Shown one piece after another: positions 1 through 6,527 of a DNA stretch of 6,806 bases (positions are counted from its first letter, which is position 1; each line of letters starts with the position of its first letter). The stretch is taken from the NCBI GenBank assembly GCA_019241495.1, contig JAFAWZ010000233.1, positions 1 to 6,806 of the forward strand, read 5' to 3'. The position numbers and the translations under genes were made by a program. A model generated the notes under the pieces. It worked only from the letters and a program-made list of their open reading frames with translations. It was not told the DNA's origin and made no database searches. Source of the stretch: Acidimicrobiales bacterium (lineage in GTDB: Bacteria > Actinomycetota > Acidimicrobiia > Acidimicrobiales > Palsa-688).

Positions 1-1653
1 GGTCTCCCGCCGGCGACGATCGATGACGCGTGCGCGGCGAAGACGCTCATCCTCCTCGGTCCCGACATCAAAGAGGAGCTGCCCGTCCTGTACCTGCGCC
101 TCCGGGACGCGGCGCGCGAGAAGGGCACTCAGCTGGTGGAGCTCACCCCAGCACCGACCGGACTTGGTCCATATGCCGCCGAGACGGCGATCTACCGGCC
201 CGGCGAGCTCGCTCAACTGGCAGCATCGCTGACAGCGCCGGGTCCGGTAACCGGCGACATGGCGGGTGTCGGGCGTGAGCAGATCGAGTCCATGCGCGCC
301 CACATCGACAGGGCCGGAAAAATGGCCGGCCCGGACGCGCCGGCCGTGGTGGTGATCCTGGGCCGTCCTTCGCTGGCAGACGGGGCTGATGGCGTCTTGG
401 CCGCGGCCCGGATAATGGAAGACATCCCGGGAGTGGCTTTCCTGTCTGGTCTACGGCGGGGGAACGTGAACGGCGCCCTCGATTTCGGGATGGCGCCGGG
501 AGTGCTTCCGGGTCGGATCGATCTCGAGGACGGCCGGGCCTGGTACGAGTACCACTGGGGAGCGCCTCTTCCGCCCGCCCGGGGCACGGAGACAGACGGC
601 ATCCTGGCCGACGCGGCCCGGGGTCGCATCGGTGCTCTGGTCCTCGTCGGTGCCGACCCGCTGGCTGACTTCCCAGATGCCAACCTGGCCCTGCGGGGCC
701 TGTTGGGGGCTCGCTTCGTCGTTGCCGTGGACACCCACCTGAACGAGTCGGCCCGGCGGGCCGATGTCGTCCTGCCGGCCGCGGCTTGGGCGGAACGGCG
801 GGGGACGTTCACCAACATCGAGGGGCGGATCACCTGGCTGAGCCAGCTCGTGCCGGAGCGAGGCGTGTCGTGGCCGGACTGGATGATCGCCTCTGAGCTG
901 GCTGCCCGCCTCGGGGTGAACCTGGCTTTCACCCGGCTCGAGGACATCTGGGCCGAGATAGAGCGGGTTTCGCCGCTGCATCACGGCATCCAGTACGAGT
1001 CGCTGAGCGGTTTGTTCGCCCGCAACGGGATCGTCGTACCCGCCGATCCGGCGGGGCTCGATCGCTCCAGGCCGCCCAAGCCGCTCGATCCCATGGCCGA
1101 TCCCGGTATCGCCTCGGCCGAGCTGCACAAGGTCGCGCCGACCGCTCTGCTCGTGTCGTCGGTCGAGATGCTCCCCGAGACCGACAGCGACGACCGGTCC
1201 GGGCACGTCGACTACCCCTCCCCGCCACCGTCTGGCGCCGAAGGCGAGGGAGTGCCGCCCGTGCCCCCCCGCCTTTCGTTGCCACCCGTGCCGCTTCCCT
1301 CTCCCGGCCCGACCCCTTCTACAAGTACGGGGCTGCGTTTGGTCACCCGCCGGGTTCTTTGGGACGGCGGCACCCAGGCCCAGGCCGCGCCATACCTCGC
1401 CGGCTTGCGTCCGGCCGCTGGAGTTCGCCTGCACCCTTCGGTGTTGGCCGGCTTGGGCGTGGCCCACGGTGAGAACGTCGTGCTCAGCTCGAGCCGCGGC
1501 TCTTTGACGGTCGCGGCCGTGGCCGACCCGGTGGTCCCGACCGGGACGGCGGTGCTGCCGTGGAACCTGCCGGGGGCTCGAGCGAGCGAGCTGATCGATT
1601 CGTCACAGCCGGTGACAGAGGTGACGGTCGCACCGGTGGGAGCTGCGGTCTGA
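1..1653 (+). CDS. nuoG: NADH-quinone oxidoreductase subunit G, C-terminal part (5' truncated by window edge)
   Basis: Peripheral-arm subunit of complex I; in the family its N-terminus carries Fe-S clusters that relay electrons from NuoF towards NuoI. The frame is open from base 1 with no stop, so the gene enters from upstream; 550 residues are visible, ending at TGA 1651-1653. Window residues 1-400 look like the molybdopterin-oxidoreductase fold: LILLGPDIKEELPVLYLRLR near the start, GADPLAD at 217-223, and ADVVLPAAAWAERRGTFTN leading into EGR at about 276. Residues 406-444 form a Pro/Ser-rich linker. Residues 445-550 look like the molybdopterin-dinucleotide-binding-type beta domain (VRLHPSVLAGLGVAHGENV). 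The Fe-S-binding N-terminus, probably 300-400 residues, is missing only because of the window edge. A GTG at 136 is internal, since homologous sequence continues upstream of it. Other molybdopterin enzymes such as formate dehydrogenase share the fold, but direct coupling to nuoH-M makes NuoG by far the best call. Confidence 0.95.
   Translation, partial: GLPPATIDDACAAKTLILLGPDIKEELPVLYLRLRDAAREKGTQLVELTPAPTGLGPYAAETAIYRPGELAQLAASLTAPGPVTGDMAGVGREQIESMRAHIDRAGKMAGPDAPAVVVILGRPSLADGADGVLAAARIMEDIPGVAFLSGLRRGNVNGALDFGMAPGVLPGRIDLEDGRAWYEYHWGAPLPPARGTETDGILADAARGRIGALVLVGADPLADFPDANLALRGLLGARFVVAVDTHLNESARRADVVLPAAAWAERRGTFTNIEGRITWLSQLVPERGVSWPDWMIASELAARLGVNLAFTRLEDIWAEIERVSPLHHGIQYESLSGLFARNGIVVPADPAGLDRSRPPKPLDPMADPGIASAELHKVAPTALLVSSVEMLPETDSDDRSGHVDYPSPPPSGAEGEGVPPVPPRLSLPPVPLPSPGPTPSTSTGLRLVTRRVLWDGGTQAQAAPYLAGLRPAAGVRLHPSVLAGLGVAHGENVVLSSSRGSLTVAAVADPVVPTGTAVLPWNLPGARASELIDSSQPVTEVTVAPVGAAV
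1216..1332 (+). other. Pro/Ser-rich low-complexity linker inside NuoG
   Basis: These bases encode NuoG window residues 406-444, which are dominated by Pro, Ser, Gly and Val (for example PSPPPSGAEGEG and PPVPLPSPGPTPS). The DNA is very C-rich on this strand, has a run of seven C at 1264-1270, and repeats CCCGTGCC at 1258-1265 and 1285-1292. The reading frame is intact through it. It falls between the molybdopterin-type core and the C-terminal domain, so a flexible inter-domain tether is the simplest reading. That role is inferred, not shown. Confidence 0.8.
1218..1252 (+). repeat. Imperfect inverted repeat within the NuoG linker
   Basis: CTCCCCGCC (1218-1226) can pair with GGCGAGGGAG (1243-1252) if A1247 is bulged out, giving nine base pairs around a 16-base loop that itself contains the palindrome GGCGCC (1234-1239). 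It lies in coding sequence and has no following T run, so it is not a typical terminator. It could be a chance product of GC-rich DNA or a remnant of a small palindromic element. Confidence 0.35.
1638..1642 (+). promoter_or_regulatory. Ribosome binding site of nuoH
   Basis: GGGAG lies 10 bases before the ATG at 1653, inside the last codons of nuoG. Together with the TGATG stop-start overlap it supports ATG 1653 as the nuoH start rather than the in-frame GTG at 1560. Confidence 0.55.
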
Positions 1654-2915
1654 TGGGCGGAGACCCGCTCTTCGCACACGGGCTGAGCCTGGCGGTGTGG
1701 CTCATCCTGTTGGGCAAGGTGGTCGCCGTGTTTGTGATCGTGTTGGTCTCGGTGCTCTTCATGGTCATGTACGAGCGCAAGGCCGTGGCTTGGCTCGGCG
1801 TGCGCTACGGGCCGAACCGGGCCGGGCCGAACGGGTGGCTGCAGTCCCTGGCCGACGGGACCAAGCTGCTGTTCAAAGAGGCCTTCACCCCTCGTACCGC
1901 AGACAAATGGGTTTACAAGCTGGCGCCGTACTTGATGCTCGTGCCGATCATGATCGCCTTCTCCATCGTGCCGATGGGCGGGGAGATCACCATCGCCCAC
2001 CATACGACGTACGTCCAGCTGGCCGACCCGCCATGGGGGATCCTCTTCCTTCTCATGGCGTCGGGCATCGCCGTCTACGGGGTGATGCTGGCGGGGTGGG
2101 CGTCAGGTTCGAAGTATCCCCTTCTCGGTTCGGTTCGGGCATCGGCCCAGCTCATCTCCTACGAGGCCGTGCTCGGATTGACCACCGCCACCGTCGTGAT
2201 GGTCACTGGCAACGCGTCGGGGTTCGGGGACGCTCTGCACACCCATGCCATCGTGGCCGCCCAGAGCGGGCACCTGGCCTTCCTGCATTGGAACTTCATC
2301 CACACCGCGTTCGTCTCGTTCATTCTCTTTACTATCGCCATCACCGCCGAGATGACCCGTCCCCCCTTCGATCTGGTCGAAGCCGAGGAGGAGCTTTCCG
2401 GCGGCTACAACCTCGAGTACTCCTCTATCGACTTTGCCTGGTTCTACCTGGCCGAATACGCCGCCTTGGTGACCAACTCGGCCATCTTGGTGACGCTGTG
2501 GTTCGGCGGCCCCAACGGCCCCACCGTCTTCGGCCACTCGATCGGACCGTTCTGGTTCGCGGTGAAGGTCCTCGTGGTGCTCTACCTCTACGTGTGGGTG
2601 AGAGCGACCCTGCCCCGGCTCCGCTACGACCAGTTGATGGATCTCGGGTGGAAGCGGCTCATCCCGTTTGCTCTGGCCTGGCTCATGATCGTCGCCGGCT
2701 TCCAGGTGACCAACAACGTGTCGGGCAGCGGCTTCGGGCACTGGCTGGCCCAGAAAGCGTGGGGCTTCGTCGCCATCGGGGCGGCCATCGTATTGGCCGT
2801 GCTGTTCTTGCGGGCCGTTGAGGTGGGGGGCGGCGCCAGCGAGGTCGAGACCGCTCAGCAGGACCGGCTGGCGCCCGATGGGCGCGAGGTGGCTCGGAGG
2901 GGAGGAACGCCGTGA
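1653..2915 (+). CDS. nuoH: NADH-quinone oxidoreductase subunit H (complex I membrane subunit, quinone chamber)
   Basis: Integral membrane subunit that joins the peripheral and membrane arms and forms most of the quinone cavity and the first proton path. The product is 420 residues, longer than E. coli NuoH (about 325) and closer to actinobacterial versions. Family motifs are intact: YERKAVAWLGVRYGPNRAGP (40-59), the following QSLAD..KLLFKE (64-76), SYEAVLGL (169-176), EMTRPPFDLVEAEEEL (233-248) with its acidic cluster, NLEY (253-256), and near the end LPRLRYDQLMDLGWKRLIP. Several hydrophobic helices run through the chain, the first at about 12-39. The last 34 residues (387-420) are hydrophilic and probably cytoplasmic. 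The ATG at 1653 overlaps the nuoG stop as TGATG, suggesting translational coupling. An upstream in-frame GTG at 1560 would add 31 residues unlike the family, so it was not chosen. Confidence 0.98.
   Translation: MGGDPLFAHGLSLAVWLILLGKVVAVFVIVLVSVLFMVMYERKAVAWLGVRYGPNRAGPNGWLQSLADGTKLLFKEAFTPRTADKWVYKLAPYLMLVPIMIAFSIVPMGGEITIAHHTTYVQLADPPWGILFLLMASGIAVYGVMLAGWASGSKYPLLGSVRASAQLISYEAVLGLTTATVVMVTGNASGFGDALHTHAIVAAQSGHLAFLHWNFIHTAFVSFILFTIAITAEMTRPPFDLVEAEEELSGGYNLEYSSIDFAWFYLAEYAALVTNSAILVTLWFGGPNGPTVFGHSIGPFWFAVKVLVVLYLYVWVRATLPRLRYDQLMDLGWKRLIPFALAWLMIVAGFQVTNNVSGSGFGHWLAQKAWGFVAIGAAIVLAVLFLRAVEVGGGASEVETAQQDRLAPDGREVARRGGTP
2896..2906 (+). promoter_or_regulatory. Strong duplicated ribosome binding site of nuoI
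   Basis: GGAGGGGAGGA holds two GGAGG cores (2896-2900 and 2901-2905); the second is 6 bases before the GTG at 2912. It lies inside the end of nuoH and dictates its terminal Arg-Arg-Gly-Gly residues. This is the strongest Shine-Dalgarno in the window and fixes the nuoI start. Confidence 0.8.
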
Positions 2916-3631
2916 GCTTCTTCAAGGGCTTTGCCGTCACCGGCAAGCTCCCGTTCAAACCAAGAGTCACCGTGCAATACCCCGAGGAGAAGAAGCCCAA
3001 GGCGGAGCGCTTCCACGGGCGCCACGTGCTCAACCGGTATGAAGACGGCATGGAGAAATGCATCGGGTGCGAGCTGTGCGCCGGCGTGTGCCCAGCCCGG
3101 TGCATCTACGTCCGGGGGGCCGACAACCCGCCGCACGACCCGGTGTCGCCAGGGGAGCGATACGGCTTCGTCTACGAGATCAACTTCTTGCGCTGCATCC
3201 ATTGCGACATGTGTGTCGAAGCCTGCCCGACCGAGGCCATAACGGAGTCGAAGCTGTTCGAGTTCTCCTTCGTGAACCGGGAGGACGCCATCTATACCAA
3301 GGCCGAGCTGCTGGTCGACGATGAAGGCAACCCCCGCCAGCTGCCGTGGGAGGACTGGAAGCCGGGGGACGAGCGCAACACCTCGGCATGGGTACGGGCC
3401 ACCTCGCCCAGCGGGGCGGCCTCGTTGGAGGGTCGCCCGCTCTGGTCCGCGGAGCTGGGCTTCGGAGTCAGAGCGCCCGAGCGCGGCCAGAGCGACCCGA
3501 GCTCTGCGGACTACCCGGCCGAGAACGACCTCTCCCTTCGCGAGATGGTCCCCGGCCAGCTACGGGCCGTGCATGTCTCGGACCGGCGGCCCGAACGAGG
3601 CCGTTCCGGCCCGGCCGAGGGGGACGGCTGA
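2912..3631 (+). CDS. nuoI: NADH-quinone oxidoreductase subunit I (two 4Fe-4S clusters)
   Basis: Peripheral-arm ferredoxin-like subunit that binds clusters N6a and N6b and passes electrons to N2 next to the quinone site. Two complete 8Fe ferredoxin motifs are visible: CIGCELCAGVCP at 50-61 and CIHCDMCVEACP at 95-106. By family rule, C50/C53/C56 pair with C105 for one cluster and C95/C98/C101 with C60 for the other. C64 is an extra cysteine not expected to be a ligand. Between the motifs, GADNPPHDP and ERYGFVYEINFLRC are typical of NuoI. The product is 239 residues; the conserved core ends near 155, leaving a hydrophilic tail of about 80 residues rich in Gly, Ser, Arg and Pro, longer than in many homologues. 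The GTG start overlaps the nuoH stop (GTGA) behind a strong Shine-Dalgarno. It ends in TGATG shared with nuoJ. Confidence 0.98.
   Translation: MSFFKGFAVTGKLPFKPRVTVQYPEEKKPKAERFHGRHVLNRYEDGMEKCIGCELCAGVCPARCIYVRGADNPPHDPVSPGERYGFVYEINFLRCIHCDMCVEACPTEAITESKLFEFSFVNREDAIYTKAELLVDDEGNPRQLPWEDWKPGDERNTSAWVRATSPSGAASLEGRPLWSAELGFGVRAPERGQSDPSSADYPAENDLSLREMVPGQLRAVHVSDRRPERGRSGPAEGDG
3617..3623 (+). promoter_or_regulatory. Ribosome binding site of nuoJ
   Basis: GAGGGGG lies 7 bases before the ATG at 3631, within the end of nuoI. It supports ATG 3631 over any upstream in-frame start inside nuoI. Confidence 0.6.
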
Positions 3632-4257
3632 TGGACTGGGCCGTGTACCTCGTGGGGGCGGCCATGATCCTGACCGGCGCGCTCGGGGTCATCCTGCTGC
3701 GCAACCCCGTTCACTGCGCCCTGATGCTGGTGTTCACGATGTTCGGCATATTCCTCGAGTTCATCAACCAAGGGGCCGACTTTCTCGCCGCGGTCCAGAT
3801 CATCGTCTACGCCGGTGCGGTCGTGATCCTGTTCCTCTTCGTGATCATGTTCCTCGGTGTGGACCGCAAGGAGGCGATCGGCGCTGAGCGGCTGCGCTTC
3901 CAGCGGCCGCTCGCCATCCTCCTCGGACTGGTGGCGCTGGTGGAGATCCTGGCGCTGTCCCGGGTGGACCACTGGGTCAGCGGGGCGCCGGCCCAGTCCG
4001 GGGCGCTGAAGGGGGCGGGCTCGAACGTGGCCAAGCTGGGCCAGTCCCTCTACACCGGCTACCTGCTTCCCTTCGAAATGACCGCCGCTCTGCTCGTGAT
4101 CGCGGTCGTGGCGGCGGTCGTGATGTCGAGGCGTCATCAGCCGAGTGCCGGTGAGATGTCGCCGGCTGCCCAGAAGGAGCTGAGGGAGTCGCACCAATCG
4201 GCCCTTTCGGCTTCTGACCCCTCGCTCGCCGGTCGCCTGGAGGCTCCCTCCGAATGA
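3631..4257 (+). CDS. nuoJ: NADH-quinone oxidoreductase subunit J (membrane subunit)
   Basis: Small membrane subunit next to NuoK and NuoH; in structures its third helix carries a pi-bulge thought to switch during coupling of quinone reduction to proton movement. The product is 208 residues with five likely membrane helices at about 3-23, 28-45, 53-75, 94-110 and 149-165. The signature QIIVYAGAVVILFLFVIMFL spans 56-75; Y60 matches the conserved tyrosine of helix 3 (Y59 in E. coli). GYLLPFEMTAALL (143-155) is the usual lead-in to the last helix. Residues 166-208 form a hydrophilic tail rich in Ser, Ala and Glu. The ATG overlaps the nuoI stop as TGATG. The open frame continues upstream into nuoI, but that part is hydrophilic, unlike NuoJ, and was excluded. 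Confidence 0.97.
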   Translation: MDWAVYLVGAAMILTGALGVILLRNPVHCALMLVFTMFGIFLEFINQGADFLAAVQIIVYAGAVVILFLFVIMFLGVDRKEAIGAERLRFQRPLAILLGLVALVEILALSRVDHWVSGAPAQSGALKGAGSNVAKLGQSLYTGYLLPFEMTAALLVIAVVAAVVMSRRHQPSAGEMSPAAQKELRESHQSALSASDPSLAGRLEAPSE

Positions 4258-4259
4258 CC

Positions 4260-4264
4260 GAGGA
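4260..4264 (+). promoter_or_regulatory. Ribosome binding site of nuoK
   Basis: GAGGA sits in the 13-base gap between nuoJ and nuoK, 6 bases before the GTG at 4271, supporting that non-ATG start. Confidence 0.65.
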
Positions 4265-4270
4265 ACTACT

Positions 4271-4576
4271 GTGAACGTCCCCTCCGCCTGGTACCTGATC
4301 CTGGCCGCCGTCCTCTTCGGCATCGGCGCCACCGGCCTGCTCGTGCGCCGCAACGTGCTCGTGATGTTCATGTGCATCGAGCTGATGCTGAACGCCGTCA
4401 ACCTCACCTTCGTGACCTTCGCCCGCATGCTGAACGACGTCGGCGGCCAGGTGGACGTCTTCTTCGTGCTCGTGGTGGCGGCCGCCGAAGTGGTCGTCGG
4501 CTTGTCCATCATCGTGGCCATGTTCCGCCGCCGGGCCGCCGCCACCGCCGACGACATCCACGGTCTGAAGGGCTGA
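4271..4576 (+). CDS. nuoK: NADH-quinone oxidoreductase subunit K (MrpC-like membrane subunit)
   Basis: Three-helix membrane subunit, related to MrpC of Mrp antiporters, that links the NuoH/NuoJ region to the pumping subunits. At 101 residues it matches the usual family length. Both membrane glutamates known to be needed for coupling are present: E37 in CIELMLNAVNL (35-45) and E73 in AAAEVVVGLSI (70-80), corresponding to E36 and E72 of E. coli. Helices run at about 6-25, 29-50 and 62-85, followed by a short basic and polar C-terminus. The GTG start follows a GAGGA Shine-Dalgarno and gives an N-terminus typical of the family. The stop TGA 4574-4576 is in the same frame as nuoL, only two codons before its start. 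Confidence 0.97.
   Translation: MNVPSAWYLILAAVLFGIGATGLLVRRNVLVMFMCIELMLNAVNLTFVTFARMLNDVGGQVDVFFVLVVAAAEVVVGLSIIVAMFRRRAAATADDIHGLKG
4568..4572 (+). promoter_or_regulatory. Weak ribosome binding site of nuoL with TTG start
   Basis: AAGGG at 4568-4572, in the last codons of nuoK, is 10 bases before TTG 4583 and is the best Shine-Dalgarno candidate. The match is weak, so nuoL initiation may depend on ribosomes finishing nuoK. Confidence 0.4.
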
Positions 4577-4582
4577 GCCGAG

Positions 4583-6520
4583 TTGAACGCCGCCTACGTC
4601 ATCGTCGCGCTCCCCTTGGCCGGAGCCATCGCCCTTCTCTTCGCCGGGTGCCTTCCCATCCGGGGCCCGGTCGGCAAGGTCCGCGACCCGTGGTCGGGCT
4701 GGCTGGCCACGGCCATGACCCTGGGCGCCTTCGTCGCCACCGTGTGGGTCTGGGCCACCCAGGTCGGGCGCAGCGCCTCTGGCCGGTCGTCCGACTTGAA
4801 CATCTTCACGTGGATCCCGGTCGGGGACCTCCACGTCAATTTCGGGCTGCAGGTCGACCCACTGTCCATCCTGTGGTGCCTGTTCGTCACCGGAGTGGGC
4901 GGTCTGATCACCCTGTACTCCATCGGCTACATGAAGGGCGACCCCAGCTTCAACCGGTTCTTCTTCTATTTGAACGCGTTCGTCTTCTCGATGGTCGTGC
5001 TGGTCCTCGCGGACAACTACCTGTTCAGCTTCCTCGGTTGGGAAGGCGTCGGTTTCTGCTCCTACGGCCTGGTCGGCTTCTGGTTCGAGCGCAACAGCGC
5101 GGCGGTGGCGGCCAAGAAGGCCTTCGTAACCAACCGGGTCGGCGACTTCGGGTTCATGATCGCCCTGTTCTTGATGTTCAAGCACTTCGGGTCGTTCAAC
5201 TTCTCGGCCGTGCTGGGCCCCCTCTCGGCCGGCCACGCCACGCTGGCCGCCTCGACCGCCACCGCCCTGACCTTGCTGCTGCTCCTCGGCGCGGTGGCCA
5301 AGTCGGCGCAGCTTCCCCTCTACATGTGGCTTCCCGACGCCATGGAGGGCCCCACGCCCGTCTCGGCTCTGATCCACGCCGCCACCATGGTCACCGCCGG
5401 GGTCTATTTGATCGCGCGGAGCGCTCCCATCATCCACTTCAGCTCGTCGGGGCAATGGACCATCGCGTGGATCGGGGCGGCCACCGCCCTCTTCGCGGCC
5501 ACCATCGCGTGCAACCAAAACGACATCAAACGAGTGCTGGCCTATTCGACGGTCTCACAGATCGGGTACATGGTCCTGGGGGAGGGATCAGGCGACTACT
5601 CGGCCGGGATCTACCACACGGTCATGCACGCCTTCTTCAAGGCGCTTCTGTTCCTCTCGGCCGGGGCGGTCATCCACGCCCTCCACGACGAGCAGGACAT
5701 GAAGCGAATGGGCGGGCTGCGGAAGCACCTCCGCATCACCTTCCCGGCCTTCATCATCGGCTACCTGGCCCTGTCGGCCATCCCCCCCTTCGACGGCTTC
5801 TGGTCCAAGGACACGGTCCTGGCCGCCGCCTTCCACAAAAGCCCCGCCTTGTGGGCGGTCGGGGTGATCACCGCCGGGCTCACCGCCTACTACATGACCC
5901 GCCAGGTCATACTCGTGTTCTACGGCCAAGCCCGATGGGCGGACCAGTCTGCCGCCCACGGCGCGGCGGGCCATTCCGCTCCGCCGCATGAGGCCCCACC
6001 GACCATGACTGTGCCGCTCGTGATACTGAGCGTCGCCTCGGTGCTCGGCTGGCTCCTGAACGCCCCCTTCGGTGGGCTCGATTTCATCAACAGATGGCTG
6101 GCGCCGGTCTTCCCCGCCGCCATCGCCCCGTCGTTCGCCGTGCACACCGGCACGAAGTGGATCATCGGGCTGGTCGCGACTGCGGTCGCTGTGGCCGGAG
6201 TGCTCTCCGGCATCGCGGCTTGGCGCCGGCAGGTGGACCGCCCCGCCCTCGAGCCGGCCGTCCTCGCCCACGGCTGGTACATCGACGAGGGCATAGCCGC
6301 CGCGGTGTCAGGACCGTTGGCCCGCACGGCCAGCGACCTCAGCTTCGAGGTCGACGCCAAGCTGGTCGACGGCTCGGTCAACGGCATCGCCCGGCTCGCC
6401 GCCGAGAGCGGCCGCCAGTTGCGCCGGATCCAGACGGGGTACGTGCGCAACTACGCCTTGGGCATCGGAGCGGGCGCCGCCGTCATCCTGTTCTACGTGG
6501 CCTTGCGGGCCGGGAGCTGA
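4583..6520 (+). CDS. nuoL: NADH-quinone oxidoreductase subunit L (distal proton-pumping antiporter-like subunit)
   Basis: Largest membrane subunit, at the far end of the membrane arm; related to MrpA and thought to move one proton per cycle. It is 645 residues (E. coli NuoL is about 613). Signatures run in order: VDPLSILWCLF (91-101), YLFSFLGWEGVGFCSYGLVG (146-165), AVAKSAQLPLYMWLPDAMEG (237-256), PVSALIHAATMVTAGVYL (259-276), NDIKRVLAYSTVSQIGYM (313-330), HAFFKALLFLSAGAVIHALH (349-368) and PPFDGFWSKD (401-410). Channel residues E154, K240, H265, H349, K353 and K409 correspond by motif to E. coli E144, K229, H254, H338, K342 and K399. A His/Pro-rich loop (459-473) and a C-terminal stretch with amphipathic character fit the lateral helix and final membrane helix of NuoL. 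TTG 4583 is chosen because the nuoK stop is in the same frame six bases earlier, and the next ATG would delete the first membrane helix. Confidence 0.98.
   Translation: MNAAYVIVALPLAGAIALLFAGCLPIRGPVGKVRDPWSGWLATAMTLGAFVATVWVWATQVGRSASGRSSDLNIFTWIPVGDLHVNFGLQVDPLSILWCLFVTGVGGLITLYSIGYMKGDPSFNRFFFYLNAFVFSMVVLVLADNYLFSFLGWEGVGFCSYGLVGFWFERNSAAVAAKKAFVTNRVGDFGFMIALFLMFKHFGSFNFSAVLGPLSAGHATLAASTATALTLLLLLGAVAKSAQLPLYMWLPDAMEGPTPVSALIHAATMVTAGVYLIARSAPIIHFSSSGQWTIAWIGAATALFAATIACNQNDIKRVLAYSTVSQIGYMVLGEGSGDYSAGIYHTVMHAFFKALLFLSAGAVIHALHDEQDMKRMGGLRKHLRITFPAFIIGYLALSAIPPFDGFWSKDTVLAAAFHKSPALWAVGVITAGLTAYYMTRQVILVFYGQARWADQSAAHGAAGHSAPPHEAPPTMTVPLVILSVASVLGWLLNAPFGGLDFINRWLAPVFPAAIAPSFAVHTGTKWIIGLVATAVAVAGVLSGIAAWRRQVDRPALEPAVLAHGWYIDEGIAAAVSGPLARTASDLSFEVDAKLVDGSVNGIARLAAESGRQLRRIQTGYVRNYALGIGAGAAVILFYVALRAGS
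6512..6516 (+). promoter_or_regulatory. Ribosome binding site of nuoM
   Basis: GGGAG in the last codons of nuoL lies 11 bases before the GTG at 6528. The spacing is long but acceptable. Confidence 0.45.
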
Positions 6521-6527
6521 GCCGACC

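Noticed and set aside
451..1467. Antisense open frame (338 codons) opposite nuoG
   Set aside because: Biased composition, no recognisable domain, and fully opposite conserved NuoG coding sequence.
1560..1652. Upstream GTG start for nuoH
   Set aside because: Would overlap nuoG by 94 bases and add a hydrophilic stretch unlike NuoH; ATG 1653 has a Shine-Dalgarno and stop overlap.
1..1653. Reading the first gene as a formate dehydrogenase or other molybdenum enzyme
   Set aside because: The fold is shared, but the overlap with nuoH and the complete nuoH-M order identify it as NuoG.
1697..2821. Alternative + strand open frame (374 codons) inside nuoH
   Set aside because: Out-of-frame Arg-rich product; NuoH motifs are in the other frame.
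3346..3630. Upstream extension of nuoJ into nuoI
   Set aside because: The added residues are hydrophilic and lie over the NuoI frame; NuoJ begins directly with its first membrane helix at ATG 3631.
3977..5518. Long antisense open frame (513 codons) across nuoJ, nuoK and nuoL
   Set aside because: It lies opposite clearly homologous genes, its product is an unnatural mix rich in Gly, Asp, Glu, His and Gln, and it arises from strong GC bias at third positions of the sense genes.
4372..5991. Alternative + strand open frame (539 codons) inside nuoK/nuoL
   Set aside because: Arg/His/Pro/Gly-rich out-of-frame product typical of GC-rich shadows; nuoL in the other frame has all family motifs.
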